Below, piece by piece: positions 35,189-44,100 of a DNA stretch of 64,000 bases. Source of the stretch: Salipiger sp. IMCC34102 (GTDB lineage: Bacteria; Pseudomonadota; Alphaproteobacteria; Rhodobacterales; Rhodobacteraceae); the NCBI RefSeq assembly GCF_004145405.1, contig NZ_SELQ01000003.1, forward strand, positions 62,001 through 126,000, given 5' to 3'. Under the pieces are notes generated by a model, which was not told the origin of the DNA, did not search any database, and was given only the letters and a program-made list of their open reading frames with translations. The stretch's first letter is position 1. Each line of letters begins with the position of its first letter. A program made the position numbers and the translations under genes.

Positions 35189-35758
35189 GTTCCGTCCTCC
35201 CTTGGATGATCGAAGACTTAGCGCATCGCGTGGCGCGCCAAGGGGAGCGGGCGCATTCGCGTGATCGCGGGCGCGTGTCATCGGGCGGACGCACCGGGCG
35301 TGCAAGGTCCGGGGGAGGCCGTGTCCAGGCTGACGCGCGGCGCGACTGTGGTCCACGACTGAATCCCGAACCGGCCGTGGCGCTGCCGTCCTGTCTCGGC
35401 CCCGACGTCTCGGGCTTGCCTGTCGGTCGCGGCGGGAAGAATCGGTTCAGCGAAAACCCTCCGGTAATGGTTCTAAATGGCAGTCGGTCGGACCATCCTC
35501 ATGTCATTTGACGTCGAAAGGACAGCGTCCTTGCTGCCGAAAACCCGCCCGGAACCCGTGGCAGGCAAGGCTTTCGTAGCCTTCCACGCCAAGCCCGCGG
35601 TGACCCGTTTGCGGTCCGGCGACGCCCCTGTTACCCACCCCGCGATGATGAATGAAATTGACAACCCCGACGCGTCGCTGGTCCTCGACCCGCCGCGTTC
35701 CCCGAACCGGGCGTTTTCATTTTTTCAAATCGAATCAAATACCAAAAAGGAGAACTTC
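35189..35758. other. Divergent intergenic region upstream of the betaine importer
   Basis: About 570 bases between malQ and proX. A TTGACA at 35658-35663 could be a -35 box, but no convincing -10 follows at normal spacing. The last 50 bases are AT-rich and end in AAGGAG. The frame open from 35477 into proX is not a plausible N-terminus. No other gene seen. Confidence 0.45.
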
Positions 35759-36745
35759 ATGCGCTCTATGAAGCTTGCATCGACCGCGCTCGTCGCCACG
35801 CTCACCCTTCCTCTCGCCGCGCAGGCGCAGGACGACGCTGGCCAGTGCGGGGAAGTTTCCATCGCTCAGATGGGCTGGGCCGCCGCCGAAGTGACCACCA
35901 ACATCGCCAAGTTCCTGCTGGAGCAAGGCTACGGTTGCGATGTCAGCCTCGTGCAATCCGACACCATCCCCGCGATCACCTCGGTCGCCGAGAACGGCGA
36001 ACCGGACGTGGTCACCAACCTGTGGCTGAACTCGGCCGGAGAGGCCTACACCAAGCTCGAAGAAGGCGGCACCATCACGCGCCTGACGTCCGTTCTCGAG
36101 CCGGGCGGAGTCGAAGGCTGGTGGATTCCCACCGCGCTTGCCGAAGAGCACCCCGAGCTCACGACCATCGAGGGTATCCTCGAAAACCCCGAACTGGTCG
36201 GCGGTCGCTTCAACAACTGCCCCGACGGCTGGGGCTGTCGGGTCGTGTCCGACAACCTGGCACGCGCGCTGGATCTTGAAGGCAACGGCATCGAAGTCTT
36301 CAACCACGGTTCCGGCGAGACGCTCGCGACCTCCATGGGGGCGGCCGTCACCGGCGGCGAGCCCTGGTTCGGCTACTACTGGGGTCCGACCGTGCCGCTT
36401 GGCAAGTACGACATGACCAAGGTGGACATGGGCGGCTACGACGAGGCGGCCTTCGCGCCCCTTCAGAACCCCGACGCCACCGATCCGCAGGTCTCGGACT
36501 TCCCCGCGGCCCCGATCCTGACGGCCGTGACCACCGAGTTCACCGAAGAGCAGCCCGAGGTGACCGCGTTCTTCACCAACATGACCTTCGCGACCGACGA
36601 CATGTCCGGCCTGCTGGCATGGAAGGACGAGAACAACGCCTCGAACGAGGAAGTCGCCGTCTACTTCCTGTCGACTGCCTCGGACACCTGGACCAACTGG
36701 GTCAACGACGATGCGCGCGAGAGGCTCTCCGCCCTCGTCGAGTGA
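35759..36745 (+). CDS. proX: Glycine betaine/proline-type ABC importer, binding protein
   Basis: 328 residues. Signal peptide about 1-23 (cleavage after AQA). It belongs to the OpuAC/ProX family: QMGWAAAEVTTNIAKFLLEQ early, GEPDVVTNLWLN, and GEPWFGYYWGPTVPLGKYDM with aromatic residues that usually form the cage for the trimethylammonium group. It would bring in a quaternary amine osmolyte. AAAAAGGAGAA precedes the ATG at 35759. Downstream is a strong terminator before the permease gene, so the binding protein should be made in excess. Confidence 0.9.
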   Translation: MRSMKLASTALVATLTLPLAAQAQDDAGQCGEVSIAQMGWAAAEVTTNIAKFLLEQGYGCDVSLVQSDTIPAITSVAENGEPDVVTNLWLNSAGEAYTKLEEGGTITRLTSVLEPGGVEGWWIPTALAEEHPELTTIEGILENPELVGGRFNNCPDGWGCRVVSDNLARALDLEGNGIEVFNHGSGETLATSMGAAVTGGEPWFGYYWGPTVPLGKYDMTKVDMGGYDEAAFAPLQNPDATDPQVSDFPAAPILTAVTTEFTEEQPEVTAFFTNMTFATDDMSGLLAWKDENNASNEEVAVYFLSTASDTWTNWVNDDARERLSALVE

Positions 36746-36780
36746 TCCGGCGGAGCGCCCGTCGCGGCGTTGACATTCAA

Positions 36781-36806
36781 CGGGGCCGGACAGCCGGCCC
36801 CGTTTT
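36781..36806 (+). terminator. Rho-independent (partial) terminator between proX and proW
   Basis: CGGGGCCGG (36781-36789), loop ACAG, CCGGCCCCG (36794-36802), then TTTTT. A perfect 9-base stem. Since proW and proV follow in the same direction without an obvious promoter, it probably acts as a partial terminator that sets the binding protein to permease ratio. Confidence 0.85.
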
Positions 36807-36844
36807 TACGTTTCGAAACAAGGAAGGGCCCAGCCGGGTCCAAG

Positions 36845-37885
36845 ATGCATATGGCAACCTATGATGGTCTGTTCGACACCCTGGGCTTGAGGGATTGGTG
36901 CGGCGCGCAAGAGGCCGGCGGGCCCTTGTCGATGGCCGACCTGCTGGCCCGGACCAGCGGAAGCGACGCGGCCACCTCGTGGCGCGATCTCCCCTTTCCC
37001 TCGCTCGACGCGTTGCACGATGCCTGCGCGGCCATACCGCAATCGCGCGACCTGACGCGCGGTCTGGAGGCAGGTTTCCTCGGTATTCGTGACGCGCTGC
37101 GCGTGGTCGTCGACCCCTTGACCCAGCCGCTGAGCTGGGCGCTGGAGAACATGCTCTGGCTGATGACCGAGACGCCCTGGTGGGTGATGGGACCTCTCCT
37201 CTTGCTGATCACCTGGGCCGTGGCGCGGTCGTGGAAGGTCGTGGGTTTCGTGGCGCTGGTGCTGGCCAGCCTGGCGTTCGTCGACCATTACGAGGTGGCG
37301 ATGCAGACCCTCGCGATCATTTTCGTCTGCGCCTTCATATGCGTGCTGATCGGGGTGCCCATAGGGATTGCCATGTCGCGCAGTGCGCGCCTGCAGGGGA
37401 TACTGACCCCCGTGCTGGACATGCTGCAGACACTCCCGCCCTTCGTCTACCTGATCCCCCTGATCTTCCTGTTCTCGGTGACCGAGCCCAAGCTCTACGG
37501 CATCGCCGTCATTCTCTATGCCATCGTGCCGGTGGTGCGCCTGACCAACCTCGGGATCCGTCTTGTCGATCCCGACGTGATCGAGGCCGCCGACGCCTTC
37601 GGCATGACCAAGCGCCAGAAGCTTTTCGGCGTGCAGATCCCGCTGGCGCTTCCCAACATCATGGCGGGCGTGAACCAGACGATCATGATGAGCCTCGCGA
37701 TGGTGGTCATCGCCTCTATGGTCTCGGCCCCCGGCCTGGGGATCCTGGTGCTGCGCGGCATCCGCAACCTCGAACTGGGCGTCGGCCTGATCGCGGGGCT
37801 TGGCATCGTGGTGCTGGCCATCGCGCTGGACCGTGTGACCAAGGCCGCGTTGGCCCGGATCGACGCCAGCCAGACCAGCCGTTGA
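36845..37885 (+). CDS. proW: Glycine betaine/proline-type ABC importer, permease
   Basis: 346 residues from the ATG at 36845. A longer frame from 36770 would be read through the terminator stem and is rejected; an ATG at 36851 is also possible. After about 110 soluble residues come 5-6 helices. The coupling motif is EAADAFGMTKRQKLFGVQIP (about 238-257). Typical of ProW/OpuAB, with the usual N-terminal extension. It stops 10 bases before the ATPase start. Confidence 0.9.
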   Translation: MHMATYDGLFDTLGLRDWCGAQEAGGPLSMADLLARTSGSDAATSWRDLPFPSLDALHDACAAIPQSRDLTRGLEAGFLGIRDALRVVVDPLTQPLSWALENMLWLMTETPWWVMGPLLLLITWAVARSWKVVGFVALVLASLAFVDHYEVAMQTLAIIFVCAFICVLIGVPIGIAMSRSARLQGILTPVLDMLQTLPPFVYLIPLIFLFSVTEPKLYGIAVILYAIVPVVRLTNLGIRLVDPDVIEAADAFGMTKRQKLFGVQIPLALPNIMAGVNQTIMMSLAMVVIASMVSAPGLGILVLRGIRNLELGVGLIAGLGIVVLAIALDRVTKAALARIDASQTSR

Positions 37886-37895
37886 GGAGATGGAC

Positions 37896-38939
37896 ATGAC
37901 CAAGAAGAACGTGAAGATCTCGATCCGCAACCTCTACAAGATCTTCGGTGAGGACCCCCAGGGGGCCCTTGCCGAGGTCCGCAAGGGAATGAGCAAGCCC
38001 GAGCTTCTGGAAAAGACGAACCACGTGCTGGGCCTGCAGGACATCAACGTTGACATGCGAGAAGGCGAGATCACGGTCATCATGGGCCTTTCGGGCTCAG
38101 GCAAGTCGACCCTGATCCGTCACCTCAACCGGCTGATAGAACCCACCGCGGGTGAGCTTCTGGTCAACGGCGAAGATATCCTGTCGTGGAACGAGGCGCA
38201 GCTGCGCACCCTGCGGCGCGAGTCCATGTCGATGGTCTTCCAGAACTTCGCGCTGCTGCCGCACCGCACGGTCCTGGAAAACGCCGGCATGGCGCTGGCC
38301 ACGCGGGGACAGGCGCGCCGCGACTACGAGGGCGAGGCCAACAAGTGGCTCGATCGCGTGGGGCTGGAAGGTCAGGGCGAGCAATACCCGCACCAGCTTT
38401 CGGGTGGCATGCAGCAGCGCGTCGGCATCGCGCGCGCCTTGGCCTCGAACTCGGACATCATGCTGATGGACGAGGCATTCTCGGCACTCGATCCGCTGAT
38501 CCGGACGGACATGCAGAACCTTCTGCTGGAGTTGCAGGACGAGTTGCACAAGACGATCATCTTCATCACCCACGATCTCGATGAAGCCCTGAAGCTCGCC
38601 GATCATCTGGTGATCCTCAAGGACGGTGCGGTCGTGCAGCAGGGCCAGCCGCAGGACATCCTGCTGAACCCGGCGGATCCCTACATCGAGGACTTCGTCG
38701 CCGACATCAATCGTGCGCGCGTGTTGCGGGTCCGGTCGGTCATGACGGACCGGGTGCCGGAGGGACCGCTCGACGGAGAGGTCGGGCCGAACGACAACCT
38801 CGAAAGCGTCATCGGGCAGGCGGAAGGCAACCTGTCCCGGGTCTTCAGCGTGACGAAGAAGGGCGAGACGTTGGGCTACATCGACATGGAAACCGTCGTT
38901 CAGGCGCTGGTGCCGCGGCAGGTCGATACCGCGGCCTGA
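37896..38939 (+). CDS. proV: Glycine betaine/proline-type ABC importer, ATPase
   Basis: 347 residues from the ATG at 37896, chosen because GAGGAG lies 6 bases before it; ATG at 37890 would be too close to that site. Walker A GLSGSGKST, signature LSGGMQQRVGIARA, Walker B IMLMDEAFSALDP, His-loop FITHDLDEAL. The C-terminal 80 residues resemble a reduced CBS region; E. coli ProV is about 400 residues with two CBS domains, so osmotic gating may be simpler here. Confidence 0.92.
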   Translation: MTKKNVKISIRNLYKIFGEDPQGALAEVRKGMSKPELLEKTNHVLGLQDINVDMREGEITVIMGLSGSGKSTLIRHLNRLIEPTAGELLVNGEDILSWNEAQLRTLRRESMSMVFQNFALLPHRTVLENAGMALATRGQARRDYEGEANKWLDRVGLEGQGEQYPHQLSGGMQQRVGIARALASNSDIMLMDEAFSALDPLIRTDMQNLLLELQDELHKTIIFITHDLDEALKLADHLVILKDGAVVQQGQPQDILLNPADPYIEDFVADINRARVLRVRSVMTDRVPEGPLDGEVGPNDNLESVIGQAEGNLSRVFSVTKKGETLGYIDMETVVQALVPRQVDTAA

Positions 38940-38955
38940 GCCTTGAACCAACGAC

Positions 38956-38986
38956 GCCCCCGCGCCGATCCGATCGGCGCGGGGGC
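38956..38986. terminator. Strong hairpin after proV
   Basis: GCCCCCGCGCCGATC and its exact complement GATCGGCGCGGGGGC, one base apart, follow the proV stop by 16 bases. The T-run is weak. Lying between convergent operons (proV rightward, arsC leftward), it may serve both. Confidence 0.7.
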
Positions 38987-39065
38987 ATTGCCGTCAATCC
39001 AGTGCCGTGTTTTGGGCGCTGTCCGCGGGCGTTTCGTCCGGTATTCGTGCAAAGCGGCGGCCGGG

Positions 39066-39488
39066 TCAGGCGACGCGGTTTCCCTCCGCGTCGATCAGCG
39101 GCGTTCCGTCTTCCTTGTTCATCGGCCCCGGCGGAATGGTGTCGAGCAGGTCCAGCACCGCCTCGCTCGGCCGGCAGAGCCGCACGCCCTTGGGGGCGCA
39201 GACGATGGGGCGGTTCACCAGGACCGGGTGTTCCAGCATCGCGTCGAGGATGGCCTCGTCCGTCACGCTGTCGTCAAGCAGGCCCAGCTCCTTCGCCGGC
39301 GATTTCGAGGTGCGCAGAGCGGTGTGCGGCGTGAGATCCGCCGCGGCAAAGAGCGCCAGAAGTTGCGGGCGTGTCCAGCCGGCCGCGAGGTAGTCGATGA
39401 CCACCGGGGTCTCTCCGGACGCTTCGATGAGGGCAAGGACATTGCGGGACGTGCCGCAATCGGGGTTGTGATGGATGACGATGGTCAT
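39066..39488 (-). CDS. arsC: Arsenate reductase (glutaredoxin-type ArsC)
   Basis: 140 residues. Catalytic Cys in [13 protein letters not shown] (residue 11), then the arginines that bind arsenate in [27 protein letters not shown]. Length and motifs match E. coli-type ArsC, which uses glutathione and glutaredoxin to reduce arsenate to arsenite. Its ATG overlaps the acr3 stop by 4 bases, so the arsenite made is handed to the exporter encoded beside it. Confidence 0.93.
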   Translation of the reverse strand: MTIVIHHNPDCGTSRNVLALIEASGETPVVIDYLAAGWTRPQLLALFAAADLTPHTALRTSKSPAKELGLLDDSVTDEAILDAMLEHPVLVNRPIVCAPKGVRLCRPSEAVLDLLDTIPPGPMNKEDGTPLIDAEGNRVA

Positions 39489-40552
39489 GATGCGCTTTCC
39501 GTTTTCGGGAACCAATGTTGTGTGCGGTTGGCGAAGGCGACGAGCGAAAGCATCACCGGCACCTCGACCAGGACGCCGACGACGGTGGCCAATGCGGCCC
39601 CGGACCCCAGTCCGAACAGGCTGATTGCGACGGCGACGGCCAGTTCGAAGAAGTTCGACGTACCGATGAGCGCGCAGGGGGCCGCGACGTTGAACGGAAT
39701 GCCCCAGGCCCGTGCGGCGCCGTAGGCCACGAAGAAGATGCCGTAGGACTGGATCAGCAAGGGCACGGCGATCAGCGCGATGACGCCGGGACGATCGAGG
39801 ATGACCTCGCCCTGGAAGCCGAAGAGCAGCACGACCGTCACCAGAAGGCCCATGATCGAGAAGGGTTGCACGCGGGACTTGAAATCATCGACCGCCGCTT
39901 CGCCGCCCTTGCGCACGAGGGCACGTCGGGTGAAATACCCCGCCAGCAGCGGAAGCATCACGTAAAGGCCGACCGACAGCAAAAGCGTGTCCCAAGGGAC
40001 CACGATGTCCGTGACCCCCAGCAGGAAGGCGACGATGGGCGCGAAGGCGAAGACCATGATCACGTCGTTCACGCTGACCTGGACCAGCGTATAGGTCGCG
40101 TCCCCCCGCGTGAGGTTCGACCAGACGAAGACCATCGCCGTGCAGGGCGCAGCCCCCAGCAGGATCACGCCCGCCAGGTAGGCCTGCGCGTCGTCGGGGG
40201 GGATGAGACCCGCGAAGACATGGTTGAAGAACAACACGCCGAGGGCGGCCATCGTGAAGGGTTTCACCAGCCAGTTGACCACGATGGTGACCACCAGCCC
40301 CTTGGGCTTGTCGCCGACGCGTGCCAAGGCGCCGAAGTCCACGCCGACCATCATCGGGAACACCATCGCCCAGATCAGCACCGCCACCGGCAGGTTGACC
40401 GAGGCGACCTCGAGTCCTGCGAGCGCGCCGAAGAGACCGGGAAAGAGATTGCCGAGCAAAAGCCCCGCGCCGATGGCGAGCGCCACCCAGACGGAGAGCC
40501 AGCGCTCGAAAGTGCCAAGGCCCGCGGCGGCGGGAAGCGATGTATCGGTCAT
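39485..40552 (-). CDS. acr3: ACR3 family arsenite exporter
   Basis: 355 residues with about ten helices. Recognised by family segments such as [34 protein letters not shown] (with the conserved Cys) and [18 protein letters not shown]. It exports arsenite across the inner membrane using the proton motive force. The ATG at 40552 gives the usual short N-terminus; it lies 10 bases after arsR. Confidence 0.93.
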   Translation of the reverse strand: MTDTSLPAAAGLGTFERWLSVWVALAIGAGLLLGNLFPGLFGALAGLEVASVNLPVAVLIWAMVFPMMVGVDFGALARVGDKPKGLVVTIVVNWLVKPFTMAALGVLFFNHVFAGLIPPDDAQAYLAGVILLGAAPCTAMVFVWSNLTRGDATYTLVQVSVNDVIMVFAFAPIVAFLLGVTDIVVPWDTLLLSVGLYVMLPLLAGYFTRRALVRKGGEAAVDDFKSRVQPFSIMGLLVTVVLLFGFQGEVILDRPGVIALIAVPLLIQSYGIFFVAYGAARAWGIPFNVAAPCALIGTSNFFELAVAVAISLFGLGSGAALATVVGVLVEVPVMLSLVAFANRTQHWFPKTESAS

Positions 40553-40562
40553 GGTCGTTGTC

Positions 40563-40898
40563 CTATCGTGGAGGGCAGGCAAGTTCGTCGAGGACGGGTT
40601 GGCACAGCTCCGGGCGCCCGGCGCAGCAGTCTTCCATCAGGAAACCCAGCAGCCCCCGCACGCCGTCCATGTCGGCGAAGTAGCGGATGCTGCGGCCTTC
40701 CCGGACGTTCCGGATCAGCCCCGCGCGCAACAGGATCGCGAGGTTCGCCGACATCGTGTTCTGCCGCACGCCCAGCGTGTCGCTGATCTCGCCGGCCGAC
40801 ATGCCGTCGTCGCCGGCCCTGATCAGCAGGCGGAACACGTCGAGCCGGGTCGATTGACTGAGGGCTGCGAAAGCTTCGAGAGCGGTTGTATTATCCAT
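40563..40898 (-). CDS. arsR: ArsR/SmtB family arsenic-responsive repressor
   Basis: 111 residues. Winged helix with recognition helix [18 protein letters not shown] (about 45-62). It lacks the ELCVC motif of the classical R773 ArsR. Instead Cys91-Cys92 and Cys99 near the C-terminus ([12 protein letters not shown]) are placed like the arsenite site of the Acidithiobacillus-type ArsR. Binding of arsenite would release it from its operator and induce acr3 and arsC directly downstream. Confidence 0.9.
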   Translation of the reverse strand: MDNTTALEAFAALSQSTRLDVFRLLIRAGDDGMSAGEISDTLGVRQNTMSANLAILLRAGLIRNVREGRSIRYFADMDGVRGLLGFLMEDCCAGRPELCQPVLDELACPPR

Positions 40899-40923
40899 AT
40901 ATCCGGAAATATCGAAATGATAT
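40899..40923. promoter_or_regulatory. Candidate ArsR operator
   Basis: An AT-rich island directly before arsR with the inverted pair ATATC (40899-40903) and GATAT (40919-40923), with an inner AATATCG. It overlaps where the arsR promoter or leader should be. Confidence 0.5.
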
Positions 40924-41050
40924 GCAATTGTCAAGCGGTTCGATCGGGCGTCGCAGGGGGCAGGGCGCGTTGTTTCCATCCTGCCAGTGTGACTGAGCGC
41001 TGCTACAGGAAGATAGGGGCCCCGGCGCGGGCCGATGGCCTGGGCCGCGC

Positions 41051-41782
41051 TTACGCGAAAAGAAGCAACGTGGCGTAGCCGACCAGCCCGATGGCGAAGG
41101 GCAGGAAGCGGCTTTTCCGTTCTTCCGGCAGTTCTTCCTTCAGGACGTTCAGCACGACGCCGCCGGCGAGGAAGGCGAAGAGAAATCCGATGACGATCTC
41201 GGAGACGCTGATCGTCACGCCGAGCGTCCAGCCGATCAGGACGGCGGCGGCGATGAACCAGCGTCCGCGGCGGTCGTAAAGGTCCCGGTGATCGTCCCGC
41301 ATGCCGAAATCGTTGGTCACGAAATGCAGACCCATGGCCACGAAGTAGATGAAGAGCGACCACAATCCCGTCTCTTCGCGGTGCAGCAAGAGGTAGCCGA
41401 TGAGCACGTTGTAGAAGCTGAACGAGACGATGTGCAGCCAGAAGACCTTCGCCTCAACGGCGTCCCCGCCGCCTTCGCTGCGCGAGCGGCTGCGCGACAG
41501 CTTGGCCGCGCGTTCGAGACCGTAGAAGATTCCGAGCCCTGCCAGTGCCACGAGATAGACCCACATCTCGGCCGTGCGTTCGTCGAGGCCCAGGCCGTCC
41601 GCGAAGGTCTGCTGATGGCTGCTCAGTTCGGGCAGGATGTGCAGGAACACATAGGCGACGGCCACCCCGCCCGCGGCGGACAGCCAGCGGCTGCGCGGCA
41701 CCGCGTCGAGGAATCGCAACTTGTCGATGAAAAGGTGAATTGCCGCGAAGGCTCCGGCGAGAAAGGCAGTAAGAAGGATCAT
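41051..41782 (-). CDS. ZIP-like integral membrane protein
   Basis: 243 residues with 7-8 helices. AGGVAVAYVFLHILPELSSH (about 38-57) resembles the first ZIP motif (a His followed by PE), and FAFLAGGVVLNVLKEELPEE (about 204-223) resembles the last. The central helices lack the usual HxxxE metal-site pair of ZIP transporters and instead carry WLHIVSFSFYNVLIGYLL. It could be a divergent metal carrier or a ZIP-fold protein of other function. It lies behind arsR with a 150-base gap and may or may not belong to the arsenic genes. Confidence 0.6.
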   Translation of the reverse strand: MILLTAFLAGAFAAIHLFIDKLRFLDAVPRSRWLSAAGGVAVAYVFLHILPELSSHQQTFADGLGLDERTAEMWVYLVALAGLGIFYGLERAAKLSRSRSRSEGGGDAVEAKVFWLHIVSFSFYNVLIGYLLLHREETGLWSLFIYFVAMGLHFVTNDFGMRDDHRDLYDRRGRWFIAAAVLIGWTLGVTISVSEIVIGFLFAFLAGGVVLNVLKEELPEERKSRFLPFAIGLVGYATLLLFA

Positions 41783-42166
41783 CGTTGAAAACCGGCCGGG
41801 GTGCTGGCGAGGATGCTAATTGCAAACCGCCCCGAAAGAAACCCGGCGGACGGGTGCCGCGGGACGTCACCGGGTCGGGGTCGACCTTTCTGCCATACCG
41901 GGCGCTTGTCGGCGCTCGGCCGTCTCCCGCCGCCGCCTGTTGCGTCGTCGACCGTAGGTAAGGGGAATCTGACGACGCACAACCGTCCGGAAGCATCTCG
42001 GATGATGCCGGACCGCACCGGGGTATTTAGGCGGCACGCGTGTCACGCCACGGTTGTGTCGACGGACCGGGGAAGGGCGCCTTGCCCGCGACCGACTATG
42101 CACCACCTTCGAGTGACGGGTCGCGCATTGGGCGGATCCTCAGGCACCGCGGGGGGCGGAACCGAA
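41783..42166. other. Divergent intergenic region
   Basis: About 380 bases between the leftward ZIP-like gene and the rightward ASRT-like gene. An imperfect hairpin, GTCCGGAAGCATC (41985-41997) with GATGATGCCGGAC (42001-42013), lies in the middle. No gene recognised. Confidence 0.4.
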
Positions 42167-42541
42167 ATGAGTTTTGCGATAGGCAAGAGATGCTGGGTGC
42201 TGGCCGACGGCTATATCCCCGCGGACAGCACCGGCGCACCGCCGGAAATGCTGAGCCACGAGGCGCTATGCATCCTCAATACCGGGTCCGATCCCGTTCG
42301 GGTCGTCCTGACACTTTACTTCGAGGACCGCGATCCAGTCGGTCCCTACGAGTTCCGGGTGGAGGGCAGGCGCACGCGGCACCAGCGGTTCAACGATCTC
42401 AGCGATCCCGCACCGGTGCCCAAGGGGATCGGCTATGCCTGCGTCCTGGAAGCCGATGCGCCGGTGGTCGTGCAACAGACGCGGCTCGATTCCCGGCAAT
42501 CGGAAAACGCGCTTCTGAGTACGCTGGCGTACCCGGCCTGA
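42167..42541 (+). CDS. Sensory rhodopsin transducer (ASRT) family protein
   Basis: 124 residues matching the whole length of the Anabaena sensory rhodopsin transducer family: IGKRCWVLADGYIPADS at the start, SHEALCILNTGSDPVRVVLT, then DPVGPYEFRVEGRRTRHQRF, and VVQQTRLDSRQSENALLST at the end. ASRT is a small soluble beta-sandwich that forms tetramers and in Anabaena signals from a rhodopsin. No rhodopsin or retinal gene is in the window; other members of the family occur in sugar-related contexts, so light sensing cannot be assumed here. GGGGCGGAA precedes the ATG. Confidence 0.87.
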   Translation: MSFAIGKRCWVLADGYIPADSTGAPPEMLSHEALCILNTGSDPVRVVLTLYFEDRDPVGPYEFRVEGRRTRHQRFNDLSDPAPVPKGIGYACVLEADAPVVVQQTRLDSRQSENALLSTLAYPA

Positions 42542-42703
42542 CGCGGGCACGCTTACCGCCTTCGGAAACGGGAGGGGCGTGTGGGGTCCCATTCAGCGAC
42601 ATGCGATATGCGCCAACCTGGCCCCGCTCCACGACCCGATCGAGAAAATCGGGAACTGTGACGCGCGCCTGCTGTTCACTTCCTGGATACTGAAGGAACA
42701 ATC

Positions 42704-43819
42704 ATGATGAAGCGCCCCACACTCCTCGCCACGGCTGCAGCCGTTCTGCCCATGGCCGCCTTTGCGCAGGACGCCTCCGGGCTCGACATGGCCGCTGTCG
42801 CCTACGACGGCGGCTCGTTGGAAAGCAGCCAGACCGAAGTCATCGCGGCCCTGCAGATCCTTCTGGACCGCAAGGGGATCAGTCCCGGTGTCATCGACGG
42901 GACGGACAACCCGCTGACCGAACGTGCGCTTGCGGCCTTCGAAGCGCAGCAGGGGCTCAAGGTCGATGGCGCCCTGGACAGCGGGGTCTGGTCGGCGCTG
43001 GGCGGCGAGGATGCCGAGCCTTACGTGCAGGACTACACCATCACCGCTCAGGATACTGACGTGCGGGGAGAGCCTTTCCCGGATGACTACGCGGAACTGG
43101 CGGAACTGGACTACATGGGGTTCGTCACCACGCGGGAGAAGCTCGCCGAAGAGTTTCATATGAGCGAGGATTTCCTGCAGCAGCTCAATCCCGACGCCGC
43201 CTTCTCGGAAGGGGAGACGATCCGCGTCGTGGCCCCGGGCGAGCCCGTGACCGGTTCCGTCGCGCGGATCGAGGTCCGCAAGGCGGTGGAACGCGTGGTG
43301 GCCCTGGACGAGAACGACACGGTGATCGCGAGTTACCCGGCAGTCATCGGTTCCGAGGAAAACCCGTCGCCCTCCGGCGATGTCGAAGTCACGGCGGTCG
43401 CGATCGAGCCTACCTACAGCTACCGCCCCGACGAGAACTTCCAGCAAGGCGACAACACCGAGCCGTTGACCCTGCCGCCGGGCCCGAACGGACCGGTCGG
43501 CATCGTCTGGATCGACTTGGACCAGCCCACCTATGGCATTCACGGCGCGAACGATCCGGCCCAGATCGCCGAGATGACATCGCACGGCTGCGTCCGCCTG
43601 CTGAACTGGGACGCGATGGAACTGGCCGAGATGACGCAAGCCGGCGTTCAGGTCAGCTTCGTCGAAGGGGACGGCTCCATCTCGGCGGAATCGAACGGTG
43701 CGGACCGCGAGGACAGCGGCGGCCAGACAGGCGACGCGCAACCCGGTGATGCCGATAGCTCGGACGGGTCCGACAGCGGCGATCAGTCGGACGACACCGA
43801 CACTACGTCGAACGATTGA
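42704..43819 (+). CDS. L,D-transpeptidase (YkuD) with peptidoglycan-binding domain
   Basis: 371 residues. Signal peptide about 1-21 (cleavage near AFA). A peptidoglycan-binding-like helical domain lies at about 40-105 (ERALAAFEAQQGLKVDGALD). The catalytic domain at about 185-330 contains IHGANDPAQI and SHGCVRLLNWDAMEL, with catalytic His and Cys. The tail is a long Asp/Ser/Gly-rich stretch. It would form 3-3 crosslinks or attach proteins to peptidoglycan in the periplasm. A strong hairpin follows at 43829-43864. Confidence 0.92.
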   Translation: MMKRPTLLATAAAVLPMAAFAQDASGLDMAAVAYDGGSLESSQTEVIAALQILLDRKGISPGVIDGTDNPLTERALAAFEAQQGLKVDGALDSGVWSALGGEDAEPYVQDYTITAQDTDVRGEPFPDDYAELAELDYMGFVTTREKLAEEFHMSEDFLQQLNPDAAFSEGETIRVVAPGEPVTGSVARIEVRKAVERVVALDENDTVIASYPAVIGSEENPSPSGDVEVTAVAIEPTYSYRPDENFQQGDNTEPLTLPPGPNGPVGIVWIDLDQPTYGIHGANDPAQIAEMTSHGCVRLLNWDAMELAEMTQAGVQVSFVEGDGSISAESNGADREDSGGQTGDAQPGDADSSDGSDSGDQSDDTDTTSND

Positions 43820-43828
43820 GCGTGACCG

Positions 43829-43864
43829 CGCCACCGGTTCATGCAGATGCAGGAACCGGTGGCG
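43829..43864. terminator. Strong hairpin after the L,D-transpeptidase gene
   Basis: CGCCACCGGTTC pairs exactly with GAACCGGTGGCG around a 12-base loop, starting 9 bases after the stop codon. No T-run follows, but the position fits a terminator. Confidence 0.6.
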
Positions 43865-44100
43865 GCCATGAAATGGGGATGATTCCCCCCAAAGGCGAAA
43901 ACGGTCTCGCCCGACTGTTGATGAGTGATCTGTTTGCCGATCGCGCTCGCGCCGGACGCGAGTTACCTGCCGTGCCCGGTCGGCGGGTCGCGGGACCATC
44001 TGCGATCGGCTGGCGCGGCATTGGTTGACCTTGCAAGGCAAGCCATGTTTGTCGATCGACGACCATTTCACCAGCCCGAGAGACATTCGCGGAGAACGAG

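Noticed and set aside
36770-36844. 25-residue N-terminal extension of ProW
   Set aside because: It would be encoded by the terminator stem; the family N-terminus starts after it.
43816-44028. 70-codon frame after the L,D-transpeptidase gene
   Set aside because: It runs through a strong terminator-like hairpin and resembles nothing.
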